Positions 34,861-43,520 of a stretch of DNA of 64,000 nucleotides are shown one piece after another. Under the pieces are notes generated by a model that was not told the DNA's origin, made no database searches, and saw nothing but the letters and a program-made list of their open reading frames with translations. The DNA comes from Mycolicibacterium peregrinum (GTDB lineage: Bacteria; Actinomycetota; Actinomycetes; Mycobacteriales; Mycobacteriaceae), in NCBI RefSeq assembly GCF_001665785.1, contig NZ_LZSO01000051.1, positions 124,001 through 188,000 on the forward strand. The letters are read 5' to 3'. The position numbers and the translations under genes were made by a program. The stretch's first letter is position 1; the number at the start of each line of letters is the position of its first letter.

Positions 34861-35801
34861 GCTGCGATTCCTACCGCCGTCCTGATTGCGAATCCTGCGA
34901 TCAATTCCGGTGCCGCCCGGTAGAAGTGGCTTTCCGTCCGGTACGGCCCGTTGGCTGCCAACGCCGCGAACGCAGCCACCCACGTGCGGATCTCGTGCGC
35001 CGAGTTGCCCCCTTCGGTGGCGATGAAGTCATTGGACCAGCCGTCCAGATCGGCCAACCGGCCCTCGTCGAAGATCTCCAGCAGGCCGCGGTCCCAGTCG
35101 GGGTTCAACGGCCGCAGCGCACTGTCACCGTGGGCGAAATCGTGCGCCGCCTGGCTCACCGCACTCTGCCGGGCCATGCGCTGTTCGATGGTCATCGGGA
35201 CCCCGTGCACGATGCGGTCCAGTGCCGCCGGCGGTGCGGTGGCCAGCGTCGGCACCGGCGGATCATGTGACAGGCCACCGGATCCCAGAACCAGCACCCG
35301 CTTGTCGAGGGTGGCCAGGTACGCGCCGACGGCCGTGCCGAGGGCGCGCGACCGCGACAGCGGGCCGAGCGGCGTGGCCACGGAATTGATGAAGATGGGC
35401 ACGATGGGACGCGCGGTCGCTTCACCGAACAGTTCCTGCAGCGGCTGCACGGTGCCGTGATCGACGTCCATGCTGGTCGAGATCGCAATGTCGACCCCGG
35501 ACTCCCACACCGCCTCTGCGCACTGCTGAGCGATATCGCCGGCGACGTCGAGCGCACCCTCGTGCGTCCCGTAATCCCCGACCCCGGAGGCGGCGGTGCC
35601 GATACAGAACGGCGGCATCAACCGGTAGAAGAACCCGTTGTAGTGGTCGGGCGAGAAGGTGACCACCAGCTCGGGGTCGTAGTCGGCAACAAACGCGCGA
35701 GCACTCCCGACCGCTGTTCTGATCTCGGTGAGGAGATCAGCCGACGGACCCGGAAGATTCAGCAGTGGGCTGTGGGACATACAGCACAGAGCTACCGGCA
35801 T
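34857..35801 (-). CDS. mhpB: 2,3-dihydroxyphenylpropionate 1,2-dioxygenase (extradiol, LigB type)
   Basis: 314 residues, the length of E. coli MhpB, with the same N-terminal MPVALCCMSHSPLLNLPGPS and the metal-site histidine segments FSPDHYNGFFY, DVDHGTVQPL and SGGLSHDPPVP. It is a class III extradiol dioxygenase with non-haem Fe(II) that opens catechol rings next to the hydroxyls. Its start lies 65 nt inside the 3' end of mhpA, an unusually long overlap that should couple translation. The true substrate may be a substituted catechol rather than dihydroxyphenylpropionate. Confidence 0.92.
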   Translation of the reverse strand: MPVALCCMSHSPLLNLPGPSADLLTEIRTAVGSARAFVADYDPELVVTFSPDHYNGFFYRLMPPFCIGTAASGVGDYGTHEGALDVAGDIAQQCAEAVWESGVDIAISTSMDVDHGTVQPLQELFGEATARPIVPIFINSVATPLGPLSRSRALGTAVGAYLATLDKRVLVLGSGGLSHDPPVPTLATAPPAALDRIVHGVPMTIEQRMARQSAVSQAAHDFAHGDSALRPLNPDWDRGLLEIFDEGRLADLDGWSNDFIATEGGNSAHEIRTWVAAFAALAANGPYRTESHFYRAAPELIAGFAIRTAVGIAA

Positions 35802-37416
35802 CGTTCACTCCTCCTTCCCGCACATGCAGTACGTCGAACACTGCGTTGCTCAGTTCCGGGGCACGCTGGGCGATATCGGCCCCGGCGATGCACCGGTCCG
35901 GGCGCAGCACCAGCACCGATTCGGCGTGGACGTCGAACCAGGATTTGAGCGCACCCGTGCGGTCCCCCACGATCACCACCGAGCCGTCGTCGGTGTCCGC
36001 ATCGTGCCCGGTCCAGAACAACTGGGTCTGCGGGCGGGCCGCGATGAACCTCGCGCCCAGGGCTTTCCAGCGCGCATAGGCCTGCTCGCCGAGCAATGCG
36101 CGCGGATTGTTGTTCCAGCACAGCACTGCGAAGTTCAGTCCGATCACGTCGTCGAGCAGCACGCCTGTCTGCTCGCGGGTGTCGACCCGGGGCTGGATGA
36201 ACAAGGTGCCGGTCGGCGAGTCCGCCGTCGTCGGCTTCGGGTGGTAGACCGCCCCCTGGTCGTAGCGCGGCATCGGTTTGAACCGCATCTCCAGCACATA
36301 GCGCTTGAGCGCCGGAACCACCGATGCCCCGCGAATCAGCTTGTCCCGCACCATCGCAATCTTGCGATTGGTGGGCGAGATGACCCGGCCCACCAGGGTG
36401 GACAGGTCGATCATTGCCCGGGCGTGCTTGCGGCGCTCGCTGTCGTAGCTGTCCAGCAGTGCGTCGTCGGCCTGGCCGTTGACCACCGCGGCCAGCTTCC
36501 AACCCAGGTTGGCGGCGTCCCGGATGCCGCTGTTGTACCCCTGGCCCTGCCACACCGGCATCAGGTGCGCGGCGTCGCCGGCCAGCATGAACCGGCCCTT
36601 GCGGAAGTTCCCCGCTATCCGGGAGTGGTGGGTGTAGACGCGACGACGGATCACGTCGACCTTGTCCGGATGCGGGACGAACGGCGCCAACAGCCGTGCC
36701 ACGAACTCGGGATCCTCAGCCTGCTCGTCAGTTTCGTCGGCGTGGATCATGAACTCGAACCGGCGGATACCGTGGGCGATCGAGATCGAGGCGTACGGTC
36801 GGTCCGGATCGGCACCGACCTCGCTGTTCGGGTGCCCCAGCGGATCATTTTCCAGATCGACCACCACCCAGCGGGTCGCCGAGGTGGTGCCGTCGAACGA
36901 CACCCCCATCATGGCGCGGGTGGCGCTGCGTCCGCCGTCGCATCCGACCACGTAGCGCGCCTGCACGGCGGGCACGTCCGGGCCGAACTCGACGGTCACC
37001 CCGTCCGCCGCCTCCACCGCGGATTCCATCCGGCGACCCCAGGCCACCTGCACATGGTCGAACCGGTCCAGCCCGATCAGCAGCTGCGCGTCGACCAGTG
37101 GTTGGACGAAGCCGTTGCGCTTGGGCCAGCCGAATCGGGCGTCCGGAGGCGCCATTTCGGCCAGCAGCCGGCGGTTGCCATCGTAGAACCGCAGGATCTG
37201 ATTGGGCACGGTGTGCGGGAGGACCGCCTCGACCAACCCGATGGACTGGAAGGTACGCAGCGACTCGTCGTCGAGTCCGACCCCGCGGGGGTAGTCGATG
37301 AGGGTGTCGCGCTCCTCCACCACGAGGGTCCGGACACCCTGGATGCCAAGGATATTCGCCAGGGTCAGACCTACCGGACCGGCGCCGACGATGAGGACGT
37401 CGACCTCGTCAGCCAC
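35737..37416 (-). CDS. mhpA: 3-(3-hydroxyphenyl)propionate hydroxylase-type FAD monooxygenase
   Basis: 559-residue class A flavoprotein hydroxylase that converts a phenol to a catechol. Motifs in order: GAGPVGLTLANILG (FAD/NADPH dinucleotide fold, about 11-24), DGGRSATR (DG motif) and GDAAHLMPVWQGQGYNSG (FAD ribityl motif), followed by a thioredoxin-like C-terminal domain. E. coli MhpA has about 554 residues. It feeds mhpB, with which it overlaps by 65 nt; it overlaps mhpC by 8 nt. No MhpD-E-F homologue (hydratase, aldolase, acetaldehyde dehydrogenase) is in the window, so the lower pathway must lie elsewhere. Confidence 0.92.
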   Translation of the reverse strand: MADEVDVLIVGAGPVGLTLANILGIQGVRTLVVEERDTLIDYPRGVGLDDESLRTFQSIGLVEAVLPHTVPNQILRFYDGNRRLLAEMAPPDARFGWPKRNGFVQPLVDAQLLIGLDRFDHVQVAWGRRMESAVEAADGVTVEFGPDVPAVQARYVVGCDGGRSATRAMMGVSFDGTTSATRWVVVDLENDPLGHPNSEVGADPDRPYASISIAHGIRRFEFMIHADETDEQAEDPEFVARLLAPFVPHPDKVDVIRRRVYTHHSRIAGNFRKGRFMLAGDAAHLMPVWQGQGYNSGIRDAANLGWKLAAVVNGQADDALLDSYDSERRKHARAMIDLSTLVGRVISPTNRKIAMVRDKLIRGASVVPALKRYVLEMRFKPMPRYDQGAVYHPKPTTADSPTGTLFIQPRVDTREQTGVLLDDVIGLNFAVLCWNNNPRALLGEQAYARWKALGARFIAARPQTQLFWTGHDADTDDGSVVIVGDRTGALKSWFDVHAESVLVLRPDRCIAGADIAQRAPELSNAVFDVLHVREGGVNDAGSSVLYVPQPTAESSGSVG

Positions 37417-38323
37417 GTTCGGACCCCAGCAGAAAGTCCAGGTGCAGCCGGTTGAACGTCTCGGGGTCCTCGTACTGCGGCCAGTGCCCGCAGTCCGGCA
37501 TCACCTCGAAGCGGGCACCCGGGATCATCGACGCGATCCGCCTGCCCTCGCTGACATCGGCGGTCGGGTCGTCACTCGTCCACAACACCAGGGTGGGTGC
37601 TGTGATCGATCCGTATTCCTTCTCCCCCAGCAGGTTCCGCGCCCGAATCTCGGGATCCTGCAGAGCCATGATGTCGCTCATCGCGGCGACGAAACCGGGC
37701 TGGCGGTAGACCGCCTGACGACTCGCCACGATGTCGTCGTAATCCTTTGTCTTGTCGGCCATCAGCCACTTGATCCGGGCCTGGACCGTCTCCCAGGTCG
37801 GGTTCTCCGCAGCCGCCATCGACAGCGTGATGATCCGTTTCATCACCTCGGGGTCGGCTTGCGAGCCACCGGCCGTGTTGAGTACCAGACGGTCGACCCG
37901 GTCCGGATGATCCGCGGCGGCGCGGGCGGCCACCCAACCGCCCAGCGACTCACCCGAGATGTGGGCGCGCTGCGCACCGATGGTGTCCAGGAAACCGATG
38001 AGGTGATCGACATAGTGGGACACCTCCAGCGGGTGCCCCGGTTTGTCGGTGTAACCGTGCCCGAGCATGTCGATCGACCACGTGGAGAAGTGCTCCGCGT
38101 GGGATTCCAGATTGCGCACATACGCCTCGGCATGTCCGCCCGACCCGTGCAGCAGCACGAGGACGGGCAGTTTCGGGTCACCGGCGTGTAGGTAGCGGGT
38201 ACGGATTCCGCCCACATCGAGGTAGCCCTGCGAGAACGCGACGCCTTGGAGATCGGCCCAGACGCTCTCGTGCTCGGTGGCCGAAACGGAACCGGATGCC
38301 GGCCCGGCGGCAGTGCTTGTCAT
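37409..38323 (-). CDS. mhpC: MhpC-like meta-cleavage product hydrolase
   Basis: 304-residue alpha/beta-hydrolase that cleaves the C-C bond of the ring-opened vinylogous diketone. Elements: LVLLHGSGGHAEAY, the nucleophile elbow SGESLGGWVA, an acid Asp in WTSDDPTAD and the catalytic His in PDCGHWPQYED. Start ATG 38323 with GAGAGGGGAAC upstream; other upstream in-frame starts lie inside the operator region. First gene of the eight-gene operon, 21 nt from the GAGAATGTTATTCTC palindrome. With mhpA and mhpB it forms a complete ring-hydroxylation and cleavage module. Confidence 0.88.
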   Translation of the reverse strand: MTSTAAGPASGSVSATEHESVWADLQGVAFSQGYLDVGGIRTRYLHAGDPKLPVLVLLHGSGGHAEAYVRNLESHAEHFSTWSIDMLGHGYTDKPGHPLEVSHYVDHLIGFLDTIGAQRAHISGESLGGWVAARAAADHPDRVDRLVLNTAGGSQADPEVMKRIITLSMAAAENPTWETVQARIKWLMADKTKDYDDIVASRQAVYRQPGFVAAMSDIMALQDPEIRARNLLGEKEYGSITAPTLVLWTSDDPTADVSEGRRIASMIPGARFEVMPDCGHWPQYEDPETFNRLHLDFLLGSERG

Positions 38324-38343
38324 GTTCCCCTCTCCGGAGGTAG

Positions 38344-38360
38344 GGAGAATGTTATTCTCC
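38344..38360. promoter_or_regulatory. Perfect palindromic operator of the mhp operon
   Basis: GGAGAATGTTATTCTCC: the recurrent 15-bp palindrome (38345-38359), here extended to 17 symmetric bases. It lies 21 nt before mhpC and 94 nt before the IclR gene. It is identical in its 15-bp core to the site at 43469, a strong sign of a shared regulator for the ring-cleavage and thiolase operons. Confidence 0.78.
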
Positions 38361-38453
38361 AAATTTGTAAGCACTTTGCTCATATAGCGCACATCAGAGT
38401 GCATTATTATCAGAGCATCACTCTCGCGGTTCTATCTGTCAAGGAGGGGCGCG

Positions 38454-39179
38454 ATGCCGGCCAAGGCAACCCCGTCGCAGGCACAATCGAAGACCGACGG
38501 CTCCCCCACCGGGGTGCCCGGTTCACAGACATTGGCGCGCGGACTGAGCGCACTCGCGGCCATCGCCGCAGCCCCGACCGGGCTCACCGTGCAACAGGTC
38601 GCCGACCATGTCGGAGCCCATCGCACGATCGCCTACCGGCTACTGGCCACGCTGAGCCAATTCCGTTATGTGACAAAGGGGGAAGACGGTCGCTACCGAC
38701 CCGGCGCCGGGCTGGCAGCACTCGGATCCTCGTTCGACAACAACATGCGTCAACTCAGCGTCCCCACCCTGCGCGCACTCGCCGACGAGCTCGGCAGCAC
38801 GGTGTCACTGCTGGTGGCCGAGGGCGATCAACAGGTAGCCGTCGCGGTGATCGTCCCGACGCAGGTTTTCTATCAACTGTCCTTCCACGAAGGCAGCCGT
38901 CACCCGCTCGAACTGGGCGCGGCCGGGGTGGCGTTGCTGGCGAGCATGCCGCCGCGCCCCGGTGAACGAGAACTGGTGCGGCAGACCCGCGAACAGGGCT
39001 GGGTGATCACCCATGGCGAGATCGAACCGAATACGTACGGTCTGGCCGTACCCGTTCGCCGGCGCCTGCACTCACCGCCCACCTGCATCAACCTCATCTC
39101 GCACCGTGAGGACGTCGTGATGGGCGGCAAGGACGCGGTGGTCCGGGCCGCGAACGAACTATCGGCCATCCTGTACTGA
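38454..39179 (+). CDS. IclR-family transcriptional regulator
   Basis: 241-residue IclR-type regulator. The N-terminal winged helix (about 25-90) contains LTVQQVADHVGAHRTIAYRL, and the C-terminal domain is the GAF-like effector domain, starting with TLRALADELGSTVSLLV. E. coli MhpR is also an IclR-family activator of mhp genes, so its divergent position to mhpC suggests that it controls this operon in response to an aromatic acid. AAGGAGG lies 6 nt before the ATG. It may also act on the flavoprotein gene 12 nt downstream. Confidence 0.88.
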   Translation: MPAKATPSQAQSKTDGSPTGVPGSQTLARGLSALAAIAAAPTGLTVQQVADHVGAHRTIAYRLLATLSQFRYVTKGEDGRYRPGAGLAALGSSFDNNMRQLSVPTLRALADELGSTVSLLVAEGDQQVAVAVIVPTQVFYQLSFHEGSRHPLELGAAGVALLASMPPRPGERELVRQTREQGWVITHGEIEPNTYGLAVPVRRRLHSPPTCINLISHREDVVMGGKDAVVRAANELSAILY

Positions 39180-39191
39180 AAGGGAAAGACA

Positions 39192-40817
39192 TTGACCCGT
39201 ACCGAAATTGACTGGGACGACGAAGTAGACGTCGTCGTGCTGGGCAGCGGCGGCGCCGGGCTCACCGCGGCGCTGACGGCGTCGGTCAACGGCGCGTCGG
39301 TCGCGATCTACGAGAAGGCCCCGACCGTCGGCGGCACGACCGCGGTATCCGGCGGCATCGTGTGGATCCCCGCCCATGACCGCAGCGCCGACGGACCGCT
39401 TCCCGTCTCCGACGCGGTGGACTACTTGCAGGCCCAGTCTCTGGGCTATCTGGATGCCGACCTGGTGGACACGTTCGTGCGGACCGGCCCCGCGATGCTC
39501 GACTTCGTCGAGGAGAACAGCGAACTGCGCTTCGCCGTCGCCGAGGGCTTTCCCGACTACAAGCCCGAACTACCCGGCGGCCGCCCCGGGGGTGGCCGCT
39601 CACTGAGCGCGGGCCCGGTGGATCAGGGCAGGCTGGGTGCCTGGCGGGACCGGATCACCTCCTTTCCCGCCGATTTCAGCAATGTCGGGATCGACGCCGA
39701 AACCCGCGCCCGGATTCACGCCGTCTACGACGACCCGGACGCCGACCTGTGTGTGGCCGGCACCGCACTGATCGCGGGCCTGCTGCGGGGGCTGCTCGAC
39801 CGGGGTATCCAGCCGGTCACCGAGGCCCGCGCCGTCGAACTGATCGGTGACCACACCGGCATCGAGGGCGTGCGCATCAGCGTCGACGGAGCCGATATCA
39901 CCGTGCGCGCCCGCAGCGGCGTCGTGTTGGCCACCGGCGGCTTCGAATGGGACACCAAGCTGGTCGAGGCCTACCTGCGCGGCCCCATGCGCGGCGCGGT
40001 GTCACCACCGCACAACACCGGCGACGGGCTGCGGATGGCCATGGCACACGGTGCCGACCTGGCCAACATGGGTGAGGCATGGTGGGTTCCGATCGTGCAG
40101 CTGCCGGGCGACACCATCGACGGTCACCCCCGCAGCCGCAGCGTGCGGCTGGAACGGACCCGGCCGCGCAGCGTCATCGTCAACCGGGCCGGCAAGCGCT
40201 TCCTCAACGAGGCGGGCGAATACAACTCGATGGCAGGCGCATTCCAGTACCTCGACCCCAAGCTCGGCTACGCCAACGACCCGGCGTGGATCGTGTTCGA
40301 CTCCGTGCACCTGCAGCGCTACGGCTTCCTCGGCGTCGAACCCGGCGCCCCGGCGCCGGAGTGGTTCTGCGAGTCGGCCTCGCTGGCTGAGCTCGGCGCC
40401 AAGACCGGCATCGACGCCGAGGGCCTGGCGGCGACCCTGAGTCGCTGGAATGACAACGTCGCCGCCGAGGTCGACCCTGACTTCGGCCGTGGGTCCAGCG
40501 CGTATGACGGCTACTGGGGCGACAACTCGGCCGCCACGCCGGCCGGCCAGACGCTGGGGCCACTCGACACGGCGCCGTTCTACGCGGTGCCGGTCAAGAT
40601 CGGCGCGATGGGCACCAAGGGCGGACCACGCACCGACCGCGACGGTCGCGTCTTGCATGTCAACGGCGCGCCCATCCCAGGTCTGTTCGCGGCCGGCAAC
40701 GCGATGGGCGGGGTGACGGGCAAGGCCTACGGTGGAGCCGGCGGCACCCTCGGCCCCGCAATGGTGTTCGGCTACCGCAGCGGCTACGCCGCAGCGACGG
40801 GCAAGTCGGTGAGCTGA
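39192..40817 (+). CDS. FAD-dependent oxidoreductase, 3-ketosteroid delta1-dehydrogenase family
   Basis: 541 residues with VDVVVLGSGGAGLTAALTAS at the N-terminus, GGTTAVSGGIVWIP and the C-terminal KAYGGAGGTLGPAMVFGYRS. The Tyr and the Gly four residues on, which mark the KstD/fumarate reductase-type active site, are kept. It lies 12 nt after the IclR gene and starts with a rare TTG preceded by AGGG. Probably a desaturase of a cyclic ketone or of a CoA ester. It is a distant paralogue of the 594-residue protein at 33076. Confidence 0.85.
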   Translation: MTRTEIDWDDEVDVVVLGSGGAGLTAALTASVNGASVAIYEKAPTVGGTTAVSGGIVWIPAHDRSADGPLPVSDAVDYLQAQSLGYLDADLVDTFVRTGPAMLDFVEENSELRFAVAEGFPDYKPELPGGRPGGGRSLSAGPVDQGRLGAWRDRITSFPADFSNVGIDAETRARIHAVYDDPDADLCVAGTALIAGLLRGLLDRGIQPVTEARAVELIGDHTGIEGVRISVDGADITVRARSGVVLATGGFEWDTKLVEAYLRGPMRGAVSPPHNTGDGLRMAMAHGADLANMGEAWWVPIVQLPGDTIDGHPRSRSVRLERTRPRSVIVNRAGKRFLNEAGEYNSMAGAFQYLDPKLGYANDPAWIVFDSVHLQRYGFLGVEPGAPAPEWFCESASLAELGAKTGIDAEGLAATLSRWNDNVAAEVDPDFGRGSSAYDGYWGDNSAATPAGQTLGPLDTAPFYAVPVKIGAMGTKGGPRTDRDGRVLHVNGAPIPGLFAAGNAMGGVTGKAYGGAGGTLGPAMVFGYRSGYAAATGKSVS

Positions 40818-40834
40818 TCGGCTACGGTCGAGTC

Positions 40835-41401
40835 GTGCTCGGGACCCCGCGCAGTGCGGCGCAGAGCCGCATCCTCGATGCGGCTCTCGAGCTGATCGCC
40901 GACCACGGCGTCGGCGGTACCTCACTGCAGATGATCGCCGACGCCATCGGTGTCACGAAAGCCGCCGTCTACCACCAGTTCAAGACCAAGGAAGCCATCG
41001 TCATCGCGCTGACCGAACGTGAACTCGGCCAGCTGGAAGAATCGCTGGAGGCGGCCGAGGCCGAAGGGTCGCCCACCCGGGCCCGCGAAATCCTTCTCAC
41101 CCGCGTGATCACGATGGCGGTCTCACGTCGGCGCGCTGCCGGCACACTGCAATTCGACCCGGTCGTGGTGCGACTGCTGGCCGAACACGAACCGTTCCAG
41201 CAGTTCATCGACCGGCTCTACGCGGCGATGCTCGGTGACCAGTCCGGCGACGGCGCACGGGTCCATGCGGCGGTGCTGTCGGGGGTGATCAGTGCCGCGG
41301 TGATGCATCCGCTGGTAGCCGATCTCGATGACGACGCCCTTCGGACCGAACTGCTGGCCACCATGCGACGGGTGATCGGGCTTCCCGACTCAGCGGGCTG
41401 A
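40835..41401 (+). CDS. TetR-family transcriptional regulator
   Basis: 188 residues. The N-terminal helix-turn-helix is ILDAALELIADHGVGGTSLQ followed by MIADAIGVTKAAVYHQFKTK, then a helical ligand domain. GTG start 17 nt after the flavoprotein gene, so the three genes IclR, flavoprotein and TetR may form one transcript. Its 3' end overlaps the convergent MeaB gene by 12 nt. No palindrome of its own is obvious nearby; it is a second, weaker candidate for binding the recurrent sites. Confidence 0.88.
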   Translation: MLGTPRSAAQSRILDAALELIADHGVGGTSLQMIADAIGVTKAAVYHQFKTKEAIVIALTERELGQLEESLEAAEAEGSPTRAREILLTRVITMAVSRRRAAGTLQFDPVVVRLLAEHEPFQQFIDRLYAAMLGDQSGDGARVHAAVLSGVISAAVMHPLVADLDDDALRTELLATMRRVIGLPDSAG

Positions 41402-42268
41402 ATCGGCGATCAACTGCGCTGCCGCTGTGTAGGGGTCGGTGGTGCCGTCGGCCACCGCCGCCGCCAGCCCGTCCAACTCCTCGTGGTTGCGCAGCAATGT
41501 CTGGGCCAGTGACAGGATCTGGGTACGGGCCCGGGCGGTGCGCCGCTCGGCGGTGTCGGCGCGGTGATGGGCATCGATGGCCTCGACCAGCTCGGCCAGG
41601 CCCTCCCCCTGTGCCGCAACCAGTTTGAGCACCGGAACGGTGGCTTCGGCCCGCAGATCGCGGACCGTCTGATCGGCGCCCTCGCGATCGGCCTTGTTCA
41701 CCACCACCAGATCGGCGACCTCCAACAGGCCGGCCTTTGCGGCCTGAACGGCATCGCCCGCACCGGGATTGAGGATCACCACGGTCGGGTCGGCGATCGC
41801 GGCGATCTCGATCTCGGACTGGCCGACACCCACGGTCTCCAACACGATCAGGTCGTAGGACAGGGCAGCCAGCAGCCGGATCGCCGCCGGTACCGCCGCA
41901 GCCAGCCCACCCAGATGCCCACGGGTGGCCACCGAGCGGATCAGCACGTCGGGGTCGTTGATGTGGGCGGCCATCCGGATCCGATCCCCGAGCAGCGCAC
42001 CGCCGCTGTACGGGGACGACGGATCGACGGCGAGCACCGCGACCCGCAGGCCACGCTCCCGGTACGCGCCGACCAGGGCGCCGACCGTTGTCGACTTCCC
42101 CGCGCCGGGCGGTCCGGTGATCCCGATGACGCGCGGCGACGCGGGGCCGAGTACCGCGAGAACCTCACCGCGACGGTCGCTTTCGACCAGGCTCAGCAGA
42201 CGCCCGACAGCGCGCTGAGATCCACCGCGCGCTGCGGCGATGAGCTCTTCGATGTTGTGCTTCGTCAT
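41390..42268 (-). CDS. meaB: MeaB/ArgK-type GTPase chaperone of B12-dependent acyl-CoA mutases
   Basis: 292-residue G3E P-loop GTPase. P-loop GPPGAGKST at 52-60; the switch region reads DLIVLETVGVGQSEIEIAAI; base recognition is NKAD. It loads and protects the adenosylcobalamin cofactor of methylmalonyl-CoA mutase-type enzymes, and its likely client is the two-subunit mutase at 51724-53714, 10 kb away. It follows the thiolase by 11 nt and is driven from the palindrome-bearing promoter at 43469, so the regulon links chaperone and mutase. Confidence 0.92.
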   Translation of the reverse strand: MTKHNIEELIAAARGGSQRAVGRLLSLVESDRRGEVLAVLGPASPRVIGITGPPGAGKSTTVGALVGAYRERGLRVAVLAVDPSSPYSGGALLGDRIRMAAHINDPDVLIRSVATRGHLGGLAAAVPAAIRLLAALSYDLIVLETVGVGQSEIEIAAIADPTVVILNPGAGDAVQAAKAGLLEVADLVVVNKADREGADQTVRDLRAEATVPVLKLVAAQGEGLAELVEAIDAHHRADTAERRTARARTQILSLAQTLLRNHEELDGLAAAVADGTTDPYTAAAQLIADSAR

Positions 42269-42279
42269 CACGGTCGACA

Positions 42280-43440
42280 CTACGACGAATGCACCTCGAT
42301 GACCGTCGCCGAACCCATCCCGCCGCCGGCGCACATCGCGGCGACACCGATACCGCCGCCGCGCCGGCGCAACTCGTGAACCATGGTGGCCAGCATGCGC
42401 GCCCCGGTGGCGGCCACCGGGTGTCCGAGCGAGCACCCGCTGCCGCTGACGTTGACGATCTCCGGGTCGAGGTCGAGCAGCTTGATGGTGGCCACGCACA
42501 TCGACGCGAAGGCCTCGTTGATCTCGAACAGGTCCACATCCGACAGCGAAAGACCGGCCCGGCCCAGCGCTTTGGTGATGGCTTCGACCGGCGCCAGGCC
42601 GGTGGATGCCGGGTCGACGCCTACCGATGCCCAGGACTTGATGGTCGCCAGGGCGGGTAGTCCGAGTTTGTCGCTGGCGAGGGCCAGGAGTGCGGCAGCG
42701 TCGTTGGCTCCGCACGCATTGCCCGCGGTGATGGAGAACCCGTCGATCTCGGGATGCAGAGGTTTGAGTGCGGCCAGCTTCTCCAGGGTGGTGTCACGGC
42801 GCGGATGCTCGTCGGTGTCGAACAGCCCGTGCGGAGTCTGGATCGGGACGATCTCCTCCTTGAACCGACCCTCGTCGATCGCCGCGATGGCCTTGAGGTG
42901 TGAACCCAACGCCCACTGGTCCATCTCCTCGCGGCTCACCCCCGCCTTGACCGCGGCGTTCCAGCCGACCGTGATCGACATGTCCATGTTCGGTGCGTCC
43001 GGGCGGTCCGGATGGGTGGGCGGGAACCAGTTCACCCATTCGGCGTCCTTGGCACTACTGGCCGCGCGGACGAACCGGGGCGAGGTGGAGGCCGAGTTGA
43101 CGCCGCCGGCCAGCACCAACCGGTCCATGCCTGCGCGAATACTCGCGGCGGCATTCTGCACCGCGGCCTGACCGGCGGCGCAATGCCGATTGACGGATGC
43201 ACCGGGGACTGCGGTCAGTCCGGCGGTGATGGCGGCATGACGAGCTACGACGCCGCCGCCGTAGAGGCCCTCGCCGAGGATCACGTCGTCGACCGGGATG
43301 GTGCCGTGGCCGGCAAGGTCCTCGGCGGCTGCCCGTACTACGTGGTCGGCCAGCGCGTAGGCGTCGGTATCACGCAACGTGCCCTTCTTGGCCGTGCCGA
43401 TGGGGGTCCGCAGCGCGGACACGATGACGGCTTCAGGCAT
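42280..43440 (-). CDS. Thiolase (acetyl-CoA C-acyltransferase)
   Basis: 386-residue thiolase. The nucleophilic cysteine is C87 in SVNRHCAAGQA, the catalytic His lies in SLGHPVAATG and the second Cys in AMCAGGGMGSA; NEAFAS is also present. It is the degradative type that cleaves a 3-ketoacyl-CoA with CoA. Start ATG 43440, 29 nt from the GAGAATGTTATTCTC palindrome. Divergent from the SDR at 43521, which could supply the 3-keto substrate. Confidence 0.93.
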   Translation of the reverse strand: MPEAVIVSALRTPIGTAKKGTLRDTDAYALADHVVRAAAEDLAGHGTIPVDDVILGEGLYGGGVVARHAAITAGLTAVPGASVNRHCAAGQAAVQNAAASIRAGMDRLVLAGGVNSASTSPRFVRAASSAKDAEWVNWFPPTHPDRPDAPNMDMSITVGWNAAVKAGVSREEMDQWALGSHLKAIAAIDEGRFKEEIVPIQTPHGLFDTDEHPRRDTTLEKLAALKPLHPEIDGFSITAGNACGANDAAALLALASDKLGLPALATIKSWASVGVDPASTGLAPVEAITKALGRAGLSLSDVDLFEINEAFASMCVATIKLLDLDPEIVNVSGSGCSLGHPVAATGARMLATMVHELRRRGGGIGVAAMCAGGGMGSATVIEVHSS

Positions 43441-43468
43441 TGATTCTGCTCCCTGGTTCACCCGGTAA

Positions 43469-43483
43469 GAGAATGTTATTCTC
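43469..43483. promoter_or_regulatory. Perfect palindromic operator GAGAATGTTATTCTC
   Basis: Identical to the core of the site before mhpC. It lies between the divergent thiolase-MeaB operon (29 nt) and SDR-SDR operon (38 nt), positioned to control both. Confidence 0.78.
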
Positions 43484-43520
43484 GCAGCCAGAGAGTCACA
43501 GTTGCAAGAAGGGGAATTCT

